64,000 bases of DNA from Pectobacterium carotovorum (GTDB taxonomy: Bacteria; Pseudomonadota; Gammaproteobacteria; Enterobacterales; Enterobacteriaceae). The position numbers were made by a program, and so were the translations under genes. The notes below the pieces were generated by a model. That model saw only the letters and a list, made by a program, of their open reading frames with translations. It was not told the DNA's origin and searched no databases. This document shows positions 1-8,780 of this stretch, piece by piece (the stretch's first letter is position 1; every line of letters begins with the position of its first letter). The stretch is taken from the NCBI RefSeq assembly GCF_033898505.1, contig NZ_JAXAFK010000002.1, forward strand, positions 124,001 through 188,000. The letters run 5' to 3'.

Positions 1-319
1 CGGCAGCGATAAATTTCGTACCATCAACCACAGATCCGCCGCCAACCGCCAGCAGGAAGTCAATCTTCTCCGCACGGACGACCTCGACGGCTTTCATCAG
101 CGTTTCGTAAGTCGGGTTCGGCTCAATGCCGGAAAATTCGCGTACGTTGCGGCCTTCTAAGGCGCGATAGACCTGATCCAGCACGCCATTGTGCTTCACG
201 CTGCCGCCGCCGTAGGTGATGAGAATACGGGCGTCGGCAGGAATTTCTTTGCCTAATTCAGCAATCTGGCCTTCGCCAAACAAAATCTTGGTAGGGGTAT
301 GAAGTGTGAAATTTAGCAT
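1..319 (-). CDS. yqhD: NADPH-dependent aldehyde reductase YqhD, N-terminal part (cut by the window edge)
   Basis: About 106 N-terminal residues are present and the rest lies to the left of the window. The start MLNFTLHTPTKILFGEGQI and the glycine-rich stretches YGGGSVKHNG and VGGGSVVDGT are typical of the YqhD branch of group III iron-containing alcohol dehydrogenases. These bind NADPH in an N-terminal Rossmann-like domain and reduce short-chain and toxic aldehydes such as methylglyoxal, furfural and lipid-peroxidation products. Metal ligands would lie in the missing C-terminal half. It is transcribed leftwards, only 3 bp after the stop of the nitroreductase gene, so the two are probably one operon. 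The divergent YqhC-type regulator next door is the known activator of yqhD in E. coli, which supports the call. Confidence 0.93.
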   Translation of the reverse strand, partial: MLNFTLHTPTKILFGEGQIAELGKEIPADARILITYGGGSVKHNGVLDQVYRALEGRNVREFSGIEPNPTYETLMKAVEVVRAEKIDFLLAVGGGSVVDGTKFIAA

Positions 320-322
320 AGG

Positions 323-1063
323 TTATTTGTCCAGTTTAAAGCCTTGTTGGAGGATCGCGGGTAAGACTTTCGGGAAATAAATGTGCTGATAGTAACTGGC
401 GGTGTTATCACCCCAGTTGTCGCCGTCTGTGCGACCGGCTTGCTGCCAGTGTGCCACCAGCGTGTGGTTATATTGCTCAATCGCCGCAGGCAGAACGTCC
501 TGATGATAGGTTTCATCATGGCGGAATGAATTCAGCGGCAGACGCGGTTTCTGATGCGCAGGGGTGTCCACGTAACCGATAGCGACGCCTGCAACGGGGA
601 ACGTCAGTTCAGGCAGCTCCAGAAAGTCGATCATCGCCTGCGGTTCGCGACGAATACCGCCAATCGGGACGATGCCCAGCCCAAATGAGCGTGCGGCGGC
701 CATCAGCGTGCCGAGCGCAATACCGACATCCGTTGTGCCAGCGATCAGGCTTTCGAGGCTTTCATGCGCGTGCTGCTGCTTGTCGCTCATGGCAATCCCG
801 ACCTGCGTTTTATGCATGTCCAGCACCACGGTAATGAAGACGGGCGCCTGGGCAATCCACGGCTGGCCACCGGCCAATTCGGCGATACGCGCCCTACGTT
901 CCGGGTCGCGAGTGACGATGAGCGAAACCTGCTGAGAGTTTACGGACGTGGGTGCCAAATGGGCGGACTGAATAATGGCATCCAGCACATCATCGGGAAT
1001 CGCTTTATCAAGATAGCTACGTTCACTGCGGTGTGAAGTGAACAGTTCAATCGTTTTATTCAT
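323..1063 (-). CDS. Nitroreductase-family FMN oxidoreductase (NfsA-like)
   Basis: A 246-residue protein of the nitroreductase fold. The N-terminal SHRSERSYLDKAIPDD region and the central GTTDVGIALGTLMAAARSFGLGIVPIGG region match the FMN-binding and dimer elements of NfsA-type NAD(P)H-dependent flavoreductases (E. coli NfsA has 240 residues). Likely role: two-electron reduction of quinones, nitro compounds or other electrophiles in the cytoplasm. I start it at the ATG whose complement is at 1061-1063, because the 23 upstream residues are not family-like. The gene precedes yqhD in the same direction with a 3-bp gap, so both probably belong to an electrophile or aldehyde stress response driven by the divergent YqhC-type activator. 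In E. coli the partner of yqhD is dkgA, so this pairing differs. The exact substrate is unknown. Confidence 0.85.
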   Translation of the reverse strand: MNKTIELFTSHRSERSYLDKAIPDDVLDAIIQSAHLAPTSVNSQQVSLIVTRDPERRARIAELAGGQPWIAQAPVFITVVLDMHKTQVGIAMSDKQQHAHESLESLIAGTTDVGIALGTLMAAARSFGLGIVPIGGIRREPQAMIDFLELPELTFPVAGVAIGYVDTPAHQKPRLPLNSFRHDETYHQDVLPAAIEQYNHTLVAHWQQAGRTDGDNWGDNTASYYQHIYFPKVLPAILQQGFKLDK

Positions 1064-1274
1064 GTCTTTTCCCGGGGGATGAAGGGGCGAATGTATGCTT
1101 AGTATTGTCATCAACCCGCGAAAGCCGTTCAATGCACATTTCTGTTTGCTTATTGCCTATTCCTACAAAATACAGGAGAAAAGGGTGATAATAATTCGCA
1201 GGTATGTCATTTTGTTTCTTCTGTCAGGAGAGAGGCTTCGGGCAGGAAAAGCGAACCCGTAGCGAGATAACACC

Positions 1275-2282
1275 ATGGTGACTCACACTCAAAGCATGTT
1301 GACGGAAAGCCAATCTGAGCCGCTTGTTCAACAACCAGCCGTTCAGGCACGATTCGCTCAGAAAGACCCAGAGCAGCAGACGGTGCGGCAACGCATCGTG
1401 CAGCAGGCTATCCGCTGTTCAACCAAAAGCTGGACCACGCCTTCGCTCGTGCCGCAGGTCAAAATTCTGTATACGGAACAGCATCATCCGCGTGTGCCAG
1501 TGATGTATGAGCCGACGATCGTCATCATTTTTCAGGGCCAGAAAATTGGCTATCTGGGCGGGAAAACCTTCCAGTATGACCCGGAAAACTACCTGTTGAT
1601 GACCGTGCCGCTGCCGTTCGAATGTGAAACGATAGCCAGCGTTGAGCACCCGCTGGTGGGGATCGCGATCCGTATTGATATCCAGATGCTTCAGGATTTG
1701 CTGATCGACATTGGTGACGACGACAGCGCCGTCCGCCCTTGTTCCTGCTCGTGTGGGGTGAACAGCGCGCCGCTGACCGATGAGATTCTGTGTGCCGTGG
1801 AACGGCTGCTGGATGCGATGGATAATCCACGTGATGCCCGCGTGCTGGGCCCGACGATTGTGCGCGAGATTATCTATCATATGCTCTGCGGCGAACGCGG
1901 TGCGGCATTACAGGCGCTGGTCAATCGGCACACGCACTTCAGCCAGATTGCCAAGTCTCTGCGACGTATCGAAAACCACTATGCCGATAGCCTGAATGTG
2001 GAACAGCTGGCGGCGGAAGTGAACATGAGCGTCTCGGCATTTCACCATAACTTCAAAGCGGTCACCAATACATCGCCGTTGCAGTACCTGAAATCCTACC
2101 GCTTACATAAAGCGCGCGTGCTGATGATCAACGAGGGGCTGAGAGCGGGTGTGGCGGCCGTTCGCGTAGGGTATGAGAGCGTGTCGCAGTTTAGCCGGGA
2201 GTTTAAGCGCTATTTCGGCGCGACGCCGGGCGATGAAGTGGCGAGATTAAAGGCCAGCAATATGGCGGTTGAGGAAAGCTGA
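1275..2282 (+). CDS. yqhC: AraC-family transcriptional activator YqhC
   Basis: A 335-residue regulator with an AraC_N-type sensor domain (about residues 60-200, including the YTEQHHPRVPVMYEP region) and two C-terminal helix-turn-helix motifs (about 225-325; VEQLAAEVNMSVSAFHHNFK and VAAVRVGYESVSQFSREFKR). E. coli YqhC has the same architecture and activates yqhD-dkgA in response to aldehydes. Here it is transcribed away from the nitroreductase-yqhD pair across a 211-bp intergenic region, the expected place for its binding site. A Cys-rich segment near residues 156-160 (CSCSCG) is a plausible electrophile sensor, but that is inference. The ATG at 1275 has no strong ribosome-binding site, and Met 8 at 1296 is an alternative start. 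Confidence 0.88.
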   Translation: MVTHTQSMLTESQSEPLVQQPAVQARFAQKDPEQQTVRQRIVQQAIRCSTKSWTTPSLVPQVKILYTEQHHPRVPVMYEPTIVIIFQGQKIGYLGGKTFQYDPENYLLMTVPLPFECETIASVEHPLVGIAIRIDIQMLQDLLIDIGDDDSAVRPCSCSCGVNSAPLTDEILCAVERLLDAMDNPRDARVLGPTIVREIIYHMLCGERGAALQALVNRHTHFSQIAKSLRRIENHYADSLNVEQLAAEVNMSVSAFHHNFKAVTNTSPLQYLKSYRLHKARVLMINEGLRAGVAAVRVGYESVSQFSREFKRYFGATPGDEVARLKASNMAVEES

Positions 2283-2292
2283 GGGCGTTAAG

Positions 2293-2331
2293 AAAACGTA
2301 CGGCTGCCGACTAGGCGACGGCACGTTTTTT
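2293..2331. terminator. Bidirectional terminator between yqhC and yghB
   Basis: The two genes converge here. AAAACGT at 2293-2299 pairs with ACGTTTTT at 2323-2330, and an inner GCCG/CGGC stem adds stability. T-rich tails exist in both directions. The yghB stop codon lies in the loop. Confidence 0.6.
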
Positions 2332-2970
2332 ACGCCACACCACGACAGCCATGCCAATCAGGCCACTGACCAGCAAAATAATCGGGAGCAGGATCAGCGC
2401 AGTCATCACCTGATCTTCATAGCGTTTGACCAGCGGAATGTGGCTGAGCGCATAGCCGAGGGTGACAATTCCCCCAACCCACAGCAGCCCGCTGAGCCAG
2501 TTGAAAATTTGGAAGCGCGTATTATTTAACCCGGAAATGCCTGCCATCGTCGGCAGCAGCGTGCGGATAAACGCTAAAAAGCGGCCAACCAGCAGCGCCA
2601 TCAGGCCGTGGCGGTGGAACAGGTGATGGGCGCGCTGGTGGTAATGAGCAGGAAGCTGCAACAGCCAGCCCTTTACCAGACGCGTATCGCTCAGCCAGCG
2701 CCCTTGGAGGTAGCTGAGCCAGCAGCCGAGGCTGGCGGCGACGGTGAGCAGAATCATCGTAGGGAAAAAGCTCATCACGCCTTTGGCAATCATGGCGCCA
2801 GTGAGCAACAGCAGGCTATCGCCGGGCAGAAAAGAGGCGGGCAGCAGGCCGTTCTCCAGAAACAGCGTCGTGAACAGAATGCCGTAAACCACCCAAATGA
2901 CGTGGGGATCGGCCAGTGCACTAAAATCCTGCTGCCAGAGCGCCTGAATAATGTCGTGAACCACACTCAT
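2311..2970 (-). CDS. yghB: DedA-family inner-membrane protein YghB
   Basis: A 219-residue DedA-family membrane protein, the same length as E. coli YghB and alike along its whole length. Family signatures are visible: [20 protein letters not shown] near residue 37, with the membrane-embedded acidic residues, and the arginine-containing [19 protein letters not shown] near residues 130-148. Several hydrophobic segments follow and the tail is basic (WRKKRAVA). DedA proteins are linked to undecaprenyl-phosphate or phospholipid translocation and need the proton motive force. E. coli YghB is functionally redundant with YqjA in cell division and alkaline or drug tolerance. Its position between yqhC and metC matches E. 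coli. Confidence 0.93.
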   Translation of the reverse strand: MSVVHDIIQALWQQDFSALADPHVIWVVYGILFTTLFLENGLLPASFLPGDSLLLLTGAMIAKGVMSFFPTMILLTVAASLGCWLSYLQGRWLSDTRLVKGWLLQLPAHYHQRAHHLFHRHGLMALLVGRFLAFIRTLLPTMAGISGLNNTRFQIFNWLSGLLWVGGIVTLGYALSHIPLVKRYEDQVMTALILLPIILLVSGLIGMAVVVWRKKRAVA

Positions 2971-3261
2971 ATTACTTCCCGCCAGTGACGATATTCACTA
3001 TCTTTCAGGCAGCGGCGGTGGAACGCTGGGTTACCTGAAATCTACTGCCTATCAAGCCCTAAAATCAGTATGGGCAAAACGCTTTGCCGCATTGTTGTGA
3101 GAATACGATAAAGCTTAATGCTTAATTTTTGGTTAAGGTAACGCGGTTTTTTAGTAAGCGTTGACTCATGATTATCATAACGCATTACCCACCGCCCCGC
3201 AGGGGAAATGAAGATGTGGCGGTATTATGGCCGTCACACTTCCTATATTTTGTTTCCTGCC

Positions 3262-3460
3262 ATACCCGTCATACTTCAAGCCGCATGTGCGTTGGCTACG
3301 TTCAAATACTCGGCCCGTCGTGGGCCTCGCCCTGAAGGGCCGCTGCAAGCAGCGTTCAAATCTGCTCCCGGCAGATTTGTCACCCGAATCACTTACCTGA
3401 GTAAGCTCATCGGGATTCTCTCTCTTGCCGCCTTCCTGCAACTCGAATTATTTAGGGTAT
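3262..3460. repeat. MITE-like intergenic repeat with terminal inverted repeats
   Basis: This 199-bp element fills most of the 543-bp gap between yghB and metC. Its ends form an imperfect inverted repeat of about 24 bp: ATACCCGTCATACTTCAAG on the left, and the complement of the right end reads ATACCCTAAATAATTCGAG. It is richer in G+C than its surroundings and has internal short palindromes. Small reading frames across it have no ribosome-binding site and look spurious. It resembles the dispersed non-autonomous palindromic repeats common in Pectobacterium, Serratia and Yersinia intergenic regions. Identical 16-bp sequences flank it at 3244-3259 and 3460-3475. I saw no second full copy in this window. 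Confidence 0.7.
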
Positions 3461-3513
3461 ATATTTTGTTTCCTGTCGTTTGGCTGCGGTGAGCGTGCTG
3501 ATGCCTTGCCAGA

Positions 3514-4704
3514 CTAAGCGCGCAGCCTGCTGAAACCCGCGGCCAGATCGTCGATCAGATCGTCACTGTCTTCAAGTCCAATATGTAACCGAATAAGTGT
3601 GCCGGAAAAATCCACGCCGCTCACCGGGCGGATCGCTGCGAGTTCTTCCGGCTGATTCGCCAGAATCAGAGACTCGAAGCCTCCCCAGGAATACGCCATG
3701 CTGAAGTGCTCAAAATGATCCAGATAGTGCGCCAGCGTTTCTTTGCTTAATTTCTCTTTCAGCACAAAGGAGAACAAGCCGTTGCAGCCATTAAAATCGC
3801 GCACGTAGAATTCATGCCCTTTGCATCCCGGCAGCGCAGGGTGATTAACGACGGCGACTTCCGGTCGTTCTGCCAGCCACTGCGCAATGCGAATGCTGCT
3901 TTCCTGATGCTGTTTGAGCCTGACGCCCAGGGTGCGCAAGCCACGGCTGGCGACATAGGCAGTATCGGCATCCACCATTTGCCCCATCAGATAAGAGTGC
4001 TCACGCAGTTGCGCCCAGCAGCGCTCATTCGCCACCGCCGTACCGAGCATGGCATCGGAATGGCCGACGATGTATTTCGTACCCGCCTGAATGGAGATAT
4101 CAATATCGAAGTCGAGCGCTTTGAATAAAATGCCCGCTGCCCAGGTATTATCAATCATGATAACGATGTCGGGATTGATGCGGCGCACGGCTTGTACGAT
4201 TGCCGGCACATCATGGACTTCCATGGTGATGGAACCCGGCGATTCGAGAAAGACGACTTTGGTATTAGGCTGGATCAGTTCGGCAATGCCGGCACCGATG
4301 AGCGGATCGAAATAGGTGGTGCTGACGTTCATTTTTTTGAGCACTTTCGTGCAGAAATCCTGTGTGGGTTCGTAGGCCGACTCCGTCACCAGAATATGAT
4401 CGCCTGCCGCGACGAAAGAGAAGATCGCGTTAGAAACGGCAGCCGCTCCACAAGGATACAGCGCGCAGCCTGCGCCGCCTTCCAGCTCCACCATCGCTTC
4501 CTGAAATGAGAAATGGGTCAGCGTACCGCGGCGTCCGTAGAACAGCGCCCCTTTAGCCCGGTTAATGGTGGCATGTTTCTTATCCTGCACGGTATCGAAT
4601 ACCAGCGAGGAAGCGCGCTGAATAACGGGGTTGACGGAACCGTGGGTGAATTTCTTGCTGCGTCCTGCGGCGACTAACGCTGTTGCCGTTTTTTTGCTTG
4701 TCAT
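3514..4704 (-). CDS. metC: Cystathionine beta-lyase MetC
   Basis: A PLP-dependent Cys/Met-metabolism enzyme of 396 residues. It cleaves cystathionine to homocysteine, pyruvate and ammonia in methionine biosynthesis. The sequence aligns with E. coli MetC along its whole length, including the [16 protein letters not shown] and [16 protein letters not shown] segments. The PLP-binding lysine is K210 in [11 protein letters not shown], the same position as in E. coli. The start is set at the ATG at 4704 because [10 protein letters not shown] aligns with the E. coli N terminus. A GTG two codons upstream has slightly better ribosome-binding-site spacing and cannot be excluded. It lies after yghB as in E. 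coli, but the exbB gene normally divergent from it is 6.4 kb away here. I did not find a convincing MetJ box. Confidence 0.96.
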   Translation of the reverse strand: MTSKKTATALVAAGRSKKFTHGSVNPVIQRASSLVFDTVQDKKHATINRAKGALFYGRRGTLTHFSFQEAMVELEGGAGCALYPCGAAAVSNAIFSFVAAGDHILVTESAYEPTQDFCTKVLKKMNVSTTYFDPLIGAGIAELIQPNTKVVFLESPGSITMEVHDVPAIVQAVRRINPDIVIMIDNTWAAGILFKALDFDIDISIQAGTKYIVGHSDAMLGTAVANERCWAQLREHSYLMGQMVDADTAYVASRGLRTLGVRLKQHQESSIRIAQWLAERPEVAVVNHPALPGCKGHEFYVRDFNGCNGLFSFVLKEKLSKETLAHYLDHFEHFSMAYSWGGFESLILANQPEELAAIRPVSGVDFSGTLIRLHIGLEDSDDLIDDLAAGFSRLRA

Positions 4705-4958
4705 AACCACTATTACCTTTTCTATTCAATCCTGCCGGATGACCCAATACGCCAGATATTCCCGATAGTGAAAGTGTGAGGAAACAAGGAGGCGTTATTC
4801 GATGTATTAACCCTACGTTATCACGGCTGGGGCGGCGTGTGGGTGGGTTTTGTGGCCGTCATGAACATTTCTCTTGTAGGGCTAAACAGGGAAAGGGAGG
4901 GGAATATTTGTTCAAAAAACGGCTATGACTGCTTCTCTGTGCTGTAAATCGCAGGAAT

Positions 4959-4996
4959 GCCCCGGAAGCCCCGTGATGACATCGGGCTTTCGGGGC
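4959..4996. terminator. Strong hairpin in the metC to carotenoid-oxygenase gap
   Basis: A GC-rich stem (GCCCCGGAAGCCC at 4959-4971 with the complementary GGGCTTTCGGGGC at 4984-4996) lies 26 bp past the stop of the leftward oxygenase gene. There is no T-run, so it may be an mRNA-stabilising or Rho-assisted end rather than a classical terminator. The remaining bases from 4705 to 4958 should hold the metC promoter, but I see no clear site. Confidence 0.45.
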
Positions 4997-5022
4997 GGGC
5001 TACCCCATTACACGTTTTCGGT

Positions 5023-6474
5023 TCATTTTCCTGACCAGTTGCCGTGCAGAGACATCCGTAGACGGAAAGGAATTTTTACGCTAGCGATAGGCCCCTGAGT
5101 CCATTGGGCGGTATCGAGGACGATCAAATCCGATGTGCGTTTTCTGAGGTCGTTCATGACGCAGACGACCCATCCGTCACCTTCTGCTGCCTGAGCATGG
5201 CGTGGGATGAAGATGGGTTCCTGAAAACAGTGTGCGTCGCCTGGATACCACATTTCGCTTTCCCCTGTGACCACATTGATGCGGGCCAGTTGGTTGAAAA
5301 ACTGGAATGGAGGTGCGCCAAGCGTCTCCGTATCAAATGGCAGTTGCGGATCGTAAGCCAGCGTGAAACCGTAATGATAAGGTTTACCGTTGTAGCGTTC
5401 ATCGCAGCGCGGGAATTCACAGGGGAAAGGCGTGCGGGTCAGCAACTGCGGAACCACGTTCGTATCGTCCGCGTTCAGATCAAAGGTCCAGCGCATTAGT
5501 GCGGCTTTCAGCGCTTCCGGTGGTGGAACATAGCCGCCTTCTTCCGGGAAAAAGTAGAAGACATTACCGTTGGTCACGGGCATATCGACGAAAATTTTGC
5601 TGCCTTCTTCATAAGCGTTAAGCGTATGCCCCTGAAAGCCGTTTGCCGGCCCGTAGAACCAGCGTACATCATCGGCAGAACCGTCCCGCGGCACGATACC
5701 GAACAGCTGCTGTAGGTCCGGCTGCCACTGGAAGTGCTGTCCACCGCTTTTCATGCGATCAAGATCGGCAGTCAGCGGAATGATGGGGAAAACCACATAA
5801 TTCTGTGTGACGGCAAAGTCGTGGATCATGGCCGCGTAGGGTGCCTGAAACCAGATCTCCCGCATCAACTTTCCTTCGGCGCTGATTTCGAAATAGGCAA
5901 TATCGGGTGTGGCTTCGCCCTTGGCTTCATAGGCGAAGCAGAGCAGTGCGCCAGTATCCGGATCCACTTTCGGGTGGGCGGTGAAGGTTGCTGATGTGAT
6001 CTGTCCGTGAAAATCCCATTCACCCAGCGTTTCCAGCGTATCCAGATCCATTGCCCACGGTAAGGCGTCTTCCTTCATTGCCAGCAGGACGCCGTTATGC
6101 TCGATCACTGTGGTATTGGCGGTGGTGTTATTGTCGGCGGCCAACGGATCGTTGGTATAAACATTGCGGTAAGTTCCGTTTAAGGAACGATGCTCACGTC
6201 GCTGTGCTTTCAGACGCTCGGTTTCGACATAGCGGCGTTGCAGGCTGACTCTGCCGTTCTCAAAACGAAAAGCGCTGACGATGCCATCGCCGTTGAAGAA
6301 AATATCCTTGCCCAACATCGGTGGATAGTGAGGATCGGGCGCAACCTGATAAAAGGTGCCGTTGATTGCATCGGGAAGCATGCCCTCGACTTCGAGATCG
6401 ACGACGCTGACTTCAACACGACTCGGTTGATAAAGTCCGGTGAATTCGGGAATGTTTGGGAATTGCAGGCTCAT
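5023..6474 (-). CDS. Carotenoid oxygenase family protein (RPE65 / lignostilbene dioxygenase type)
   Basis: A 483-residue cytoplasmic enzyme of the non-haem iron carotenoid cleavage oxygenase family. The four iron-ligand histidines expected of this seven-bladed propeller can be placed at H167 (in TAHPKVD), H218 (in MIHDFAV), H280 (in FQGHTLNAYEEG) and H477 (in SLHGNW). The early motif GTFYQVAPDPHYPP, near residue 40, is also typical. Relatives cleave a C=C bond in apocarotenoids, retinoids or stilbenoids such as lignostilbene and resveratrol. No carotenoid synthesis genes are nearby, so a plant-derived phenylpropenoid or stilbene is plausible for a plant-associated host, but this is inference. 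The ATG at 6474 is preceded by GGAG at 9 bp spacing. It is divergent from a TetR regulator, with paired operators between them. Confidence 0.88.
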   Translation of the reverse strand: MSLQFPNIPEFTGLYQPSRVEVSVVDLEVEGMLPDAINGTFYQVAPDPHYPPMLGKDIFFNGDGIVSAFRFENGRVSLQRRYVETERLKAQRREHRSLNGTYRNVYTNDPLAADNNTTANTTVIEHNGVLLAMKEDALPWAMDLDTLETLGEWDFHGQITSATFTAHPKVDPDTGALLCFAYEAKGEATPDIAYFEISAEGKLMREIWFQAPYAAMIHDFAVTQNYVVFPIIPLTADLDRMKSGGQHFQWQPDLQQLFGIVPRDGSADDVRWFYGPANGFQGHTLNAYEEGSKIFVDMPVTNGNVFYFFPEEGGYVPPPEALKAALMRWTFDLNADDTNVVPQLLTRTPFPCEFPRCDERYNGKPYHYGFTLAYDPQLPFDTETLGAPPFQFFNQLARINVVTGESEMWYPGDAHCFQEPIFIPRHAQAAEGDGWVVCVMNDLRKRTSDLIVLDTAQWTQGPIASVKIPFRLRMSLHGNWSGK

Positions 6475-6567
6475 ATAGGTGCGCTCCATTATTATGGTTT
6501 GTCTCAGAATCAATGTGTTGCCTGCACCAGCAGCGCTGGCTCAGGCGATACGGTGCGTCATGCCTTT

Positions 6568-6708
6568 CATCGTTCAGTTCGTGGAAAAACGATGCGATGA
6601 ATCGCGTTTCCAGTCTTTTTGGTATCCGATAAATCAATAACTGAACGATTCCGTACAATTAATCATGGCATGGATTAAAGATCAATATTTCCTGTACTAT
6701 ATCGTTCA
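6568..6708. promoter_or_regulatory. Operator region for the oxygenase/TetR pair
   Basis: Two 16-bp sites face each other: TGAACGATTCCGTACA at 6642-6657 and TGTACTATATCGTTCA at 6693-6708, an inverted pair matching at 14 of 16 positions. A third related palindrome, CATCGTT (6568-6574) with AACGATG (6588-6594), lies nearer the oxygenase start. The 6693-6708 copy ends 24 bp before the regulator ATG. The shared ATCGTTCA word suggests one regulator, most simply the TetR protein encoded next to it, repressing both directions. Confidence 0.6.
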
Positions 6709-6732
6709 CAAAAAGTGCGGAAGAATAGAAAC

Positions 6733-7341
6733 ATGCGTAAAAAAACAGAGACCAGACGTTTGCAGTTCGTGATGGCGGCAGGGAAATTATTTATGAATCA
6801 TGGGTTTGCTGCGGTGACGATGGAATCTATAGCGGCGGAGGCAACCAGTTCCAAAGTCACGCTGTACAACTACTTTTCCTCCAAAGAAGCACTGCTGGAA
6901 GCTTATATTCTTGAAGTGGGCAAAGGGATGGTCGAGCGCCTGCTGGATTCGTCGGTGAAGGGACAGACGCGTGAGGAAGTGCTACATCACTTAGGAAAAT
7001 CCTATCTGGAGCTGGTAACTAAGCCCGATATTGTGGCGTTGAACCGCTTGACTATCGGCGAAGCGGGGCGTTTTCCTGCGCTCTCGCATCTGTTTTATGA
7101 GCTGGGCCCAAAGAGAACGCTCTCCAGTATTGATGAGGTCATGAGTCAGCTGATGGAAAAAGGGTGGCTACGTCAGGCTGAAATACGCAAGGTCTCACTG
7201 CACTTTAAAGCGCTGTGTGAGGCTGAAATGGTGGAAAGGATATTGTGGGGACTCGAACCGGTTGAGGTTGAAGCTGATACGCTGGAGGCTGCGGCGCTAT
7301 CTGGCGTGGAAGCGTTTATTCAATTGTACGGTAAGGAATAG
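6733..7341 (+). CDS. TetR/AcrR-family transcriptional regulator
   Basis: A 202-residue protein with a TetR N-terminal DNA-binding domain (about residues 10-60; FAAVTMESIAAEATSSKVTLYNYFSSKEALLEAY contains the recognition helix). A helical ligand-binding domain follows (about 75-200) and resembles the AefR/TetR_C class. It is divergent from the carotenoid-oxygenase gene, and repeated ATCGTTCA half-sites lie between them, so it probably represses the oxygenase and itself until an aromatic or terpenoid ligand binds. The ATG at 6733 is chosen because GGAAG lies 8 bp upstream. An in-frame GTG at 6715 is the alternative. A hairpin follows the stop. Confidence 0.88.
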   Translation: MRKKTETRRLQFVMAAGKLFMNHGFAAVTMESIAAEATSSKVTLYNYFSSKEALLEAYILEVGKGMVERLLDSSVKGQTREEVLHHLGKSYLELVTKPDIVALNRLTIGEAGRFPALSHLFYELGPKRTLSSIDEVMSQLMEKGWLRQAEIRKVSLHFKALCEAEMVERILWGLEPVEVEADTLEAAALSGVEAFIQLYGKE

Positions 7342-7396
7342 GGCAATGAAGGTACGATAGGATTGTGCAACGCTATGGTGATTAGTGCTTATCGTT

Positions 7397-7419
7397 CCCC
7401 TCGTCGAAGAGACGAGGGG
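7397..7419. terminator. Hairpin between convergent TetR and TRAP genes
   Basis: A perfect 9-bp stem, CCCCTCGTC (7397-7405) and GACGAGGGG (7411-7419), closes a 5-nt loop between the converging ends of the regulator and dctM. It lacks a T-run, so intrinsic termination is uncertain. Confidence 0.5.
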
Positions 7420-7472
7420 ATTGACGTAACGTATGACATCCCTATCTATAGACGCGTTCTCACCGCGGTGTG

Positions 7473-8765
7473 CTAACCCGTATGCACGCCGAAGAATTTG
7501 TGCAGCCAGAGCGAGATGGCCGGAATATAGGTGACCAGCATCAGCACAAAGAAGAGCCCGCAGTAGAAGGGCAGCATCGCTTTAACGACCTGTTCTATCT
7601 TCTGCTTACTCACCGCACTGGCGACGAAAAGCACTGACCCTACCGGTGGTGTAATTAGGCCGATCCCGAGGTTCACCAGCATGATCATGCCGAAATGCAC
7701 CGGATCGATACCGAGCGAGAGGGCGACGGGTAGCAGAACGGGCGTCAGGATCAGGATCAGCGGTGCCATGTCCATCAGCGTGCCGATCAGCAGCAGCATG
7801 ATGTTAATCCACATCAGGATGACGTATTTGTTATCCGAGATGGAGGTGAAAAACTCGGTAATGCGGGCAGGCAGCTGCATGTAGGTCATGATGGCGCCGA
7901 ATGCGGCGGCGAAGCCGATCAGGATCATCACGATCGTCACGGTTTTGACCGTGCGGTACATCAGCTTGGGCAGTTCCGACCACTTGTAATCTTTATAGAT
8001 AAACATGGTCACGAAGAAGGACCACAGGCAGGCGATGGCCGCAGACTCGGTCGCGGTAAAAATACCAGACAGAATCCCACCCATGATGATGACGACCGTC
8101 ATCAGCCCCCATAAGGTATCGACAAAGATTTTCAGCGCCTGACGGAACGGTACGCGTTCACCTTTTGGATAACCGCGCCGATGGGCAAAGCCGACGCACA
8201 TCACCATCATGGTCAGGCTGAGCAATAGGCCGGGCAGGATCCCTGCGATAAACAGCGACGCAATAGAAACCGTACCGCCAGTTGCCAGCGAATAGATCAC
8301 GGAGTTGTGGCTCGGCGGTGTCAAAATGGCCTGCACGGATCCGCTGGCGGTGACGGCGGCGGAGAAGTCGCGCGGGTAACCTTTCTTCTCCATTTCCGGG
8401 ATCATCACCGAACCGATTGAGGCCGTATCTGCGACGGAGGAACCGGATATCGCGCCGAAAAACGTTGATGCAACGATGTTAACCAGCGATAAACCGCCGC
8501 GAATAAAGCCGACAAAGATGTAAGCGAAGCTGACCAGCCGACGGGCGATGCCGCCTTCGGCCATGATTGCTCCGGCCAGAATAAAGAAAGGAATCGCCAG
8601 CAGCGAAAATTTGTTCACGCCGTTGGTAATCTGGATCATGACTGCTTCAAGCGGCAGATCGATCCAGAACGCGCCAACGATGGCACTCAACCCTACTGCG
8701 TAGGCAACGGGAACACCGACCGCCAGCAGCACGGCCAATGTAGCAACAAGAATAAATGCATCCAT
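7473..8765 (-). CDS. dctM: TRAP transporter large permease (DctM family)
   Basis: A 430-residue inner-membrane protein with about 12 hydrophobic helices, the usual size for a free-standing DctM subunit. Conserved stretches include GAISGSSVADTASIGSVMIPEMEKKGYP and FTATESAAIACLW near residue 237. It forms the sodium-coupled translocation channel of a tripartite ATP-independent periplasmic transporter, working with the small permease just upstream (15-bp gap) and the periplasmic binding protein. Order of transcription is dctP, dctQ, dctM, a standard TRAP operon. Substrates of this family are mostly organic and sugar acids, and none can be fixed from sequence. Confidence 0.94.
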   Translation of the reverse strand: MDAFILVATLAVLLAVGVPVAYAVGLSAIVGAFWIDLPLEAVMIQITNGVNKFSLLAIPFFILAGAIMAEGGIARRLVSFAYIFVGFIRGGLSLVNIVASTFFGAISGSSVADTASIGSVMIPEMEKKGYPRDFSAAVTASGSVQAILTPPSHNSVIYSLATGGTVSIASLFIAGILPGLLLSLTMMVMCVGFAHRRGYPKGERVPFRQALKIFVDTLWGLMTVVIIMGGILSGIFTATESAAIACLWSFFVTMFIYKDYKWSELPKLMYRTVKTVTIVMILIGFAAAFGAIMTYMQLPARITEFFTSISDNKYVILMWINIMLLLIGTLMDMAPLILILTPVLLPVALSLGIDPVHFGMIMLVNLGIGLITPPVGSVLFVASAVSKQKIEQVVKAMLPFYCGLFFVLMLVTYIPAISLWLHKFFGVHTG

Positions 8766-8780
8766 GGTATTGGCTCCGAA

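Noticed and set aside
3175..3492. Two small frames within the yghB-metC gap
   Set aside because: They are created by the MITE-like repeat and have no ribosome-binding site.
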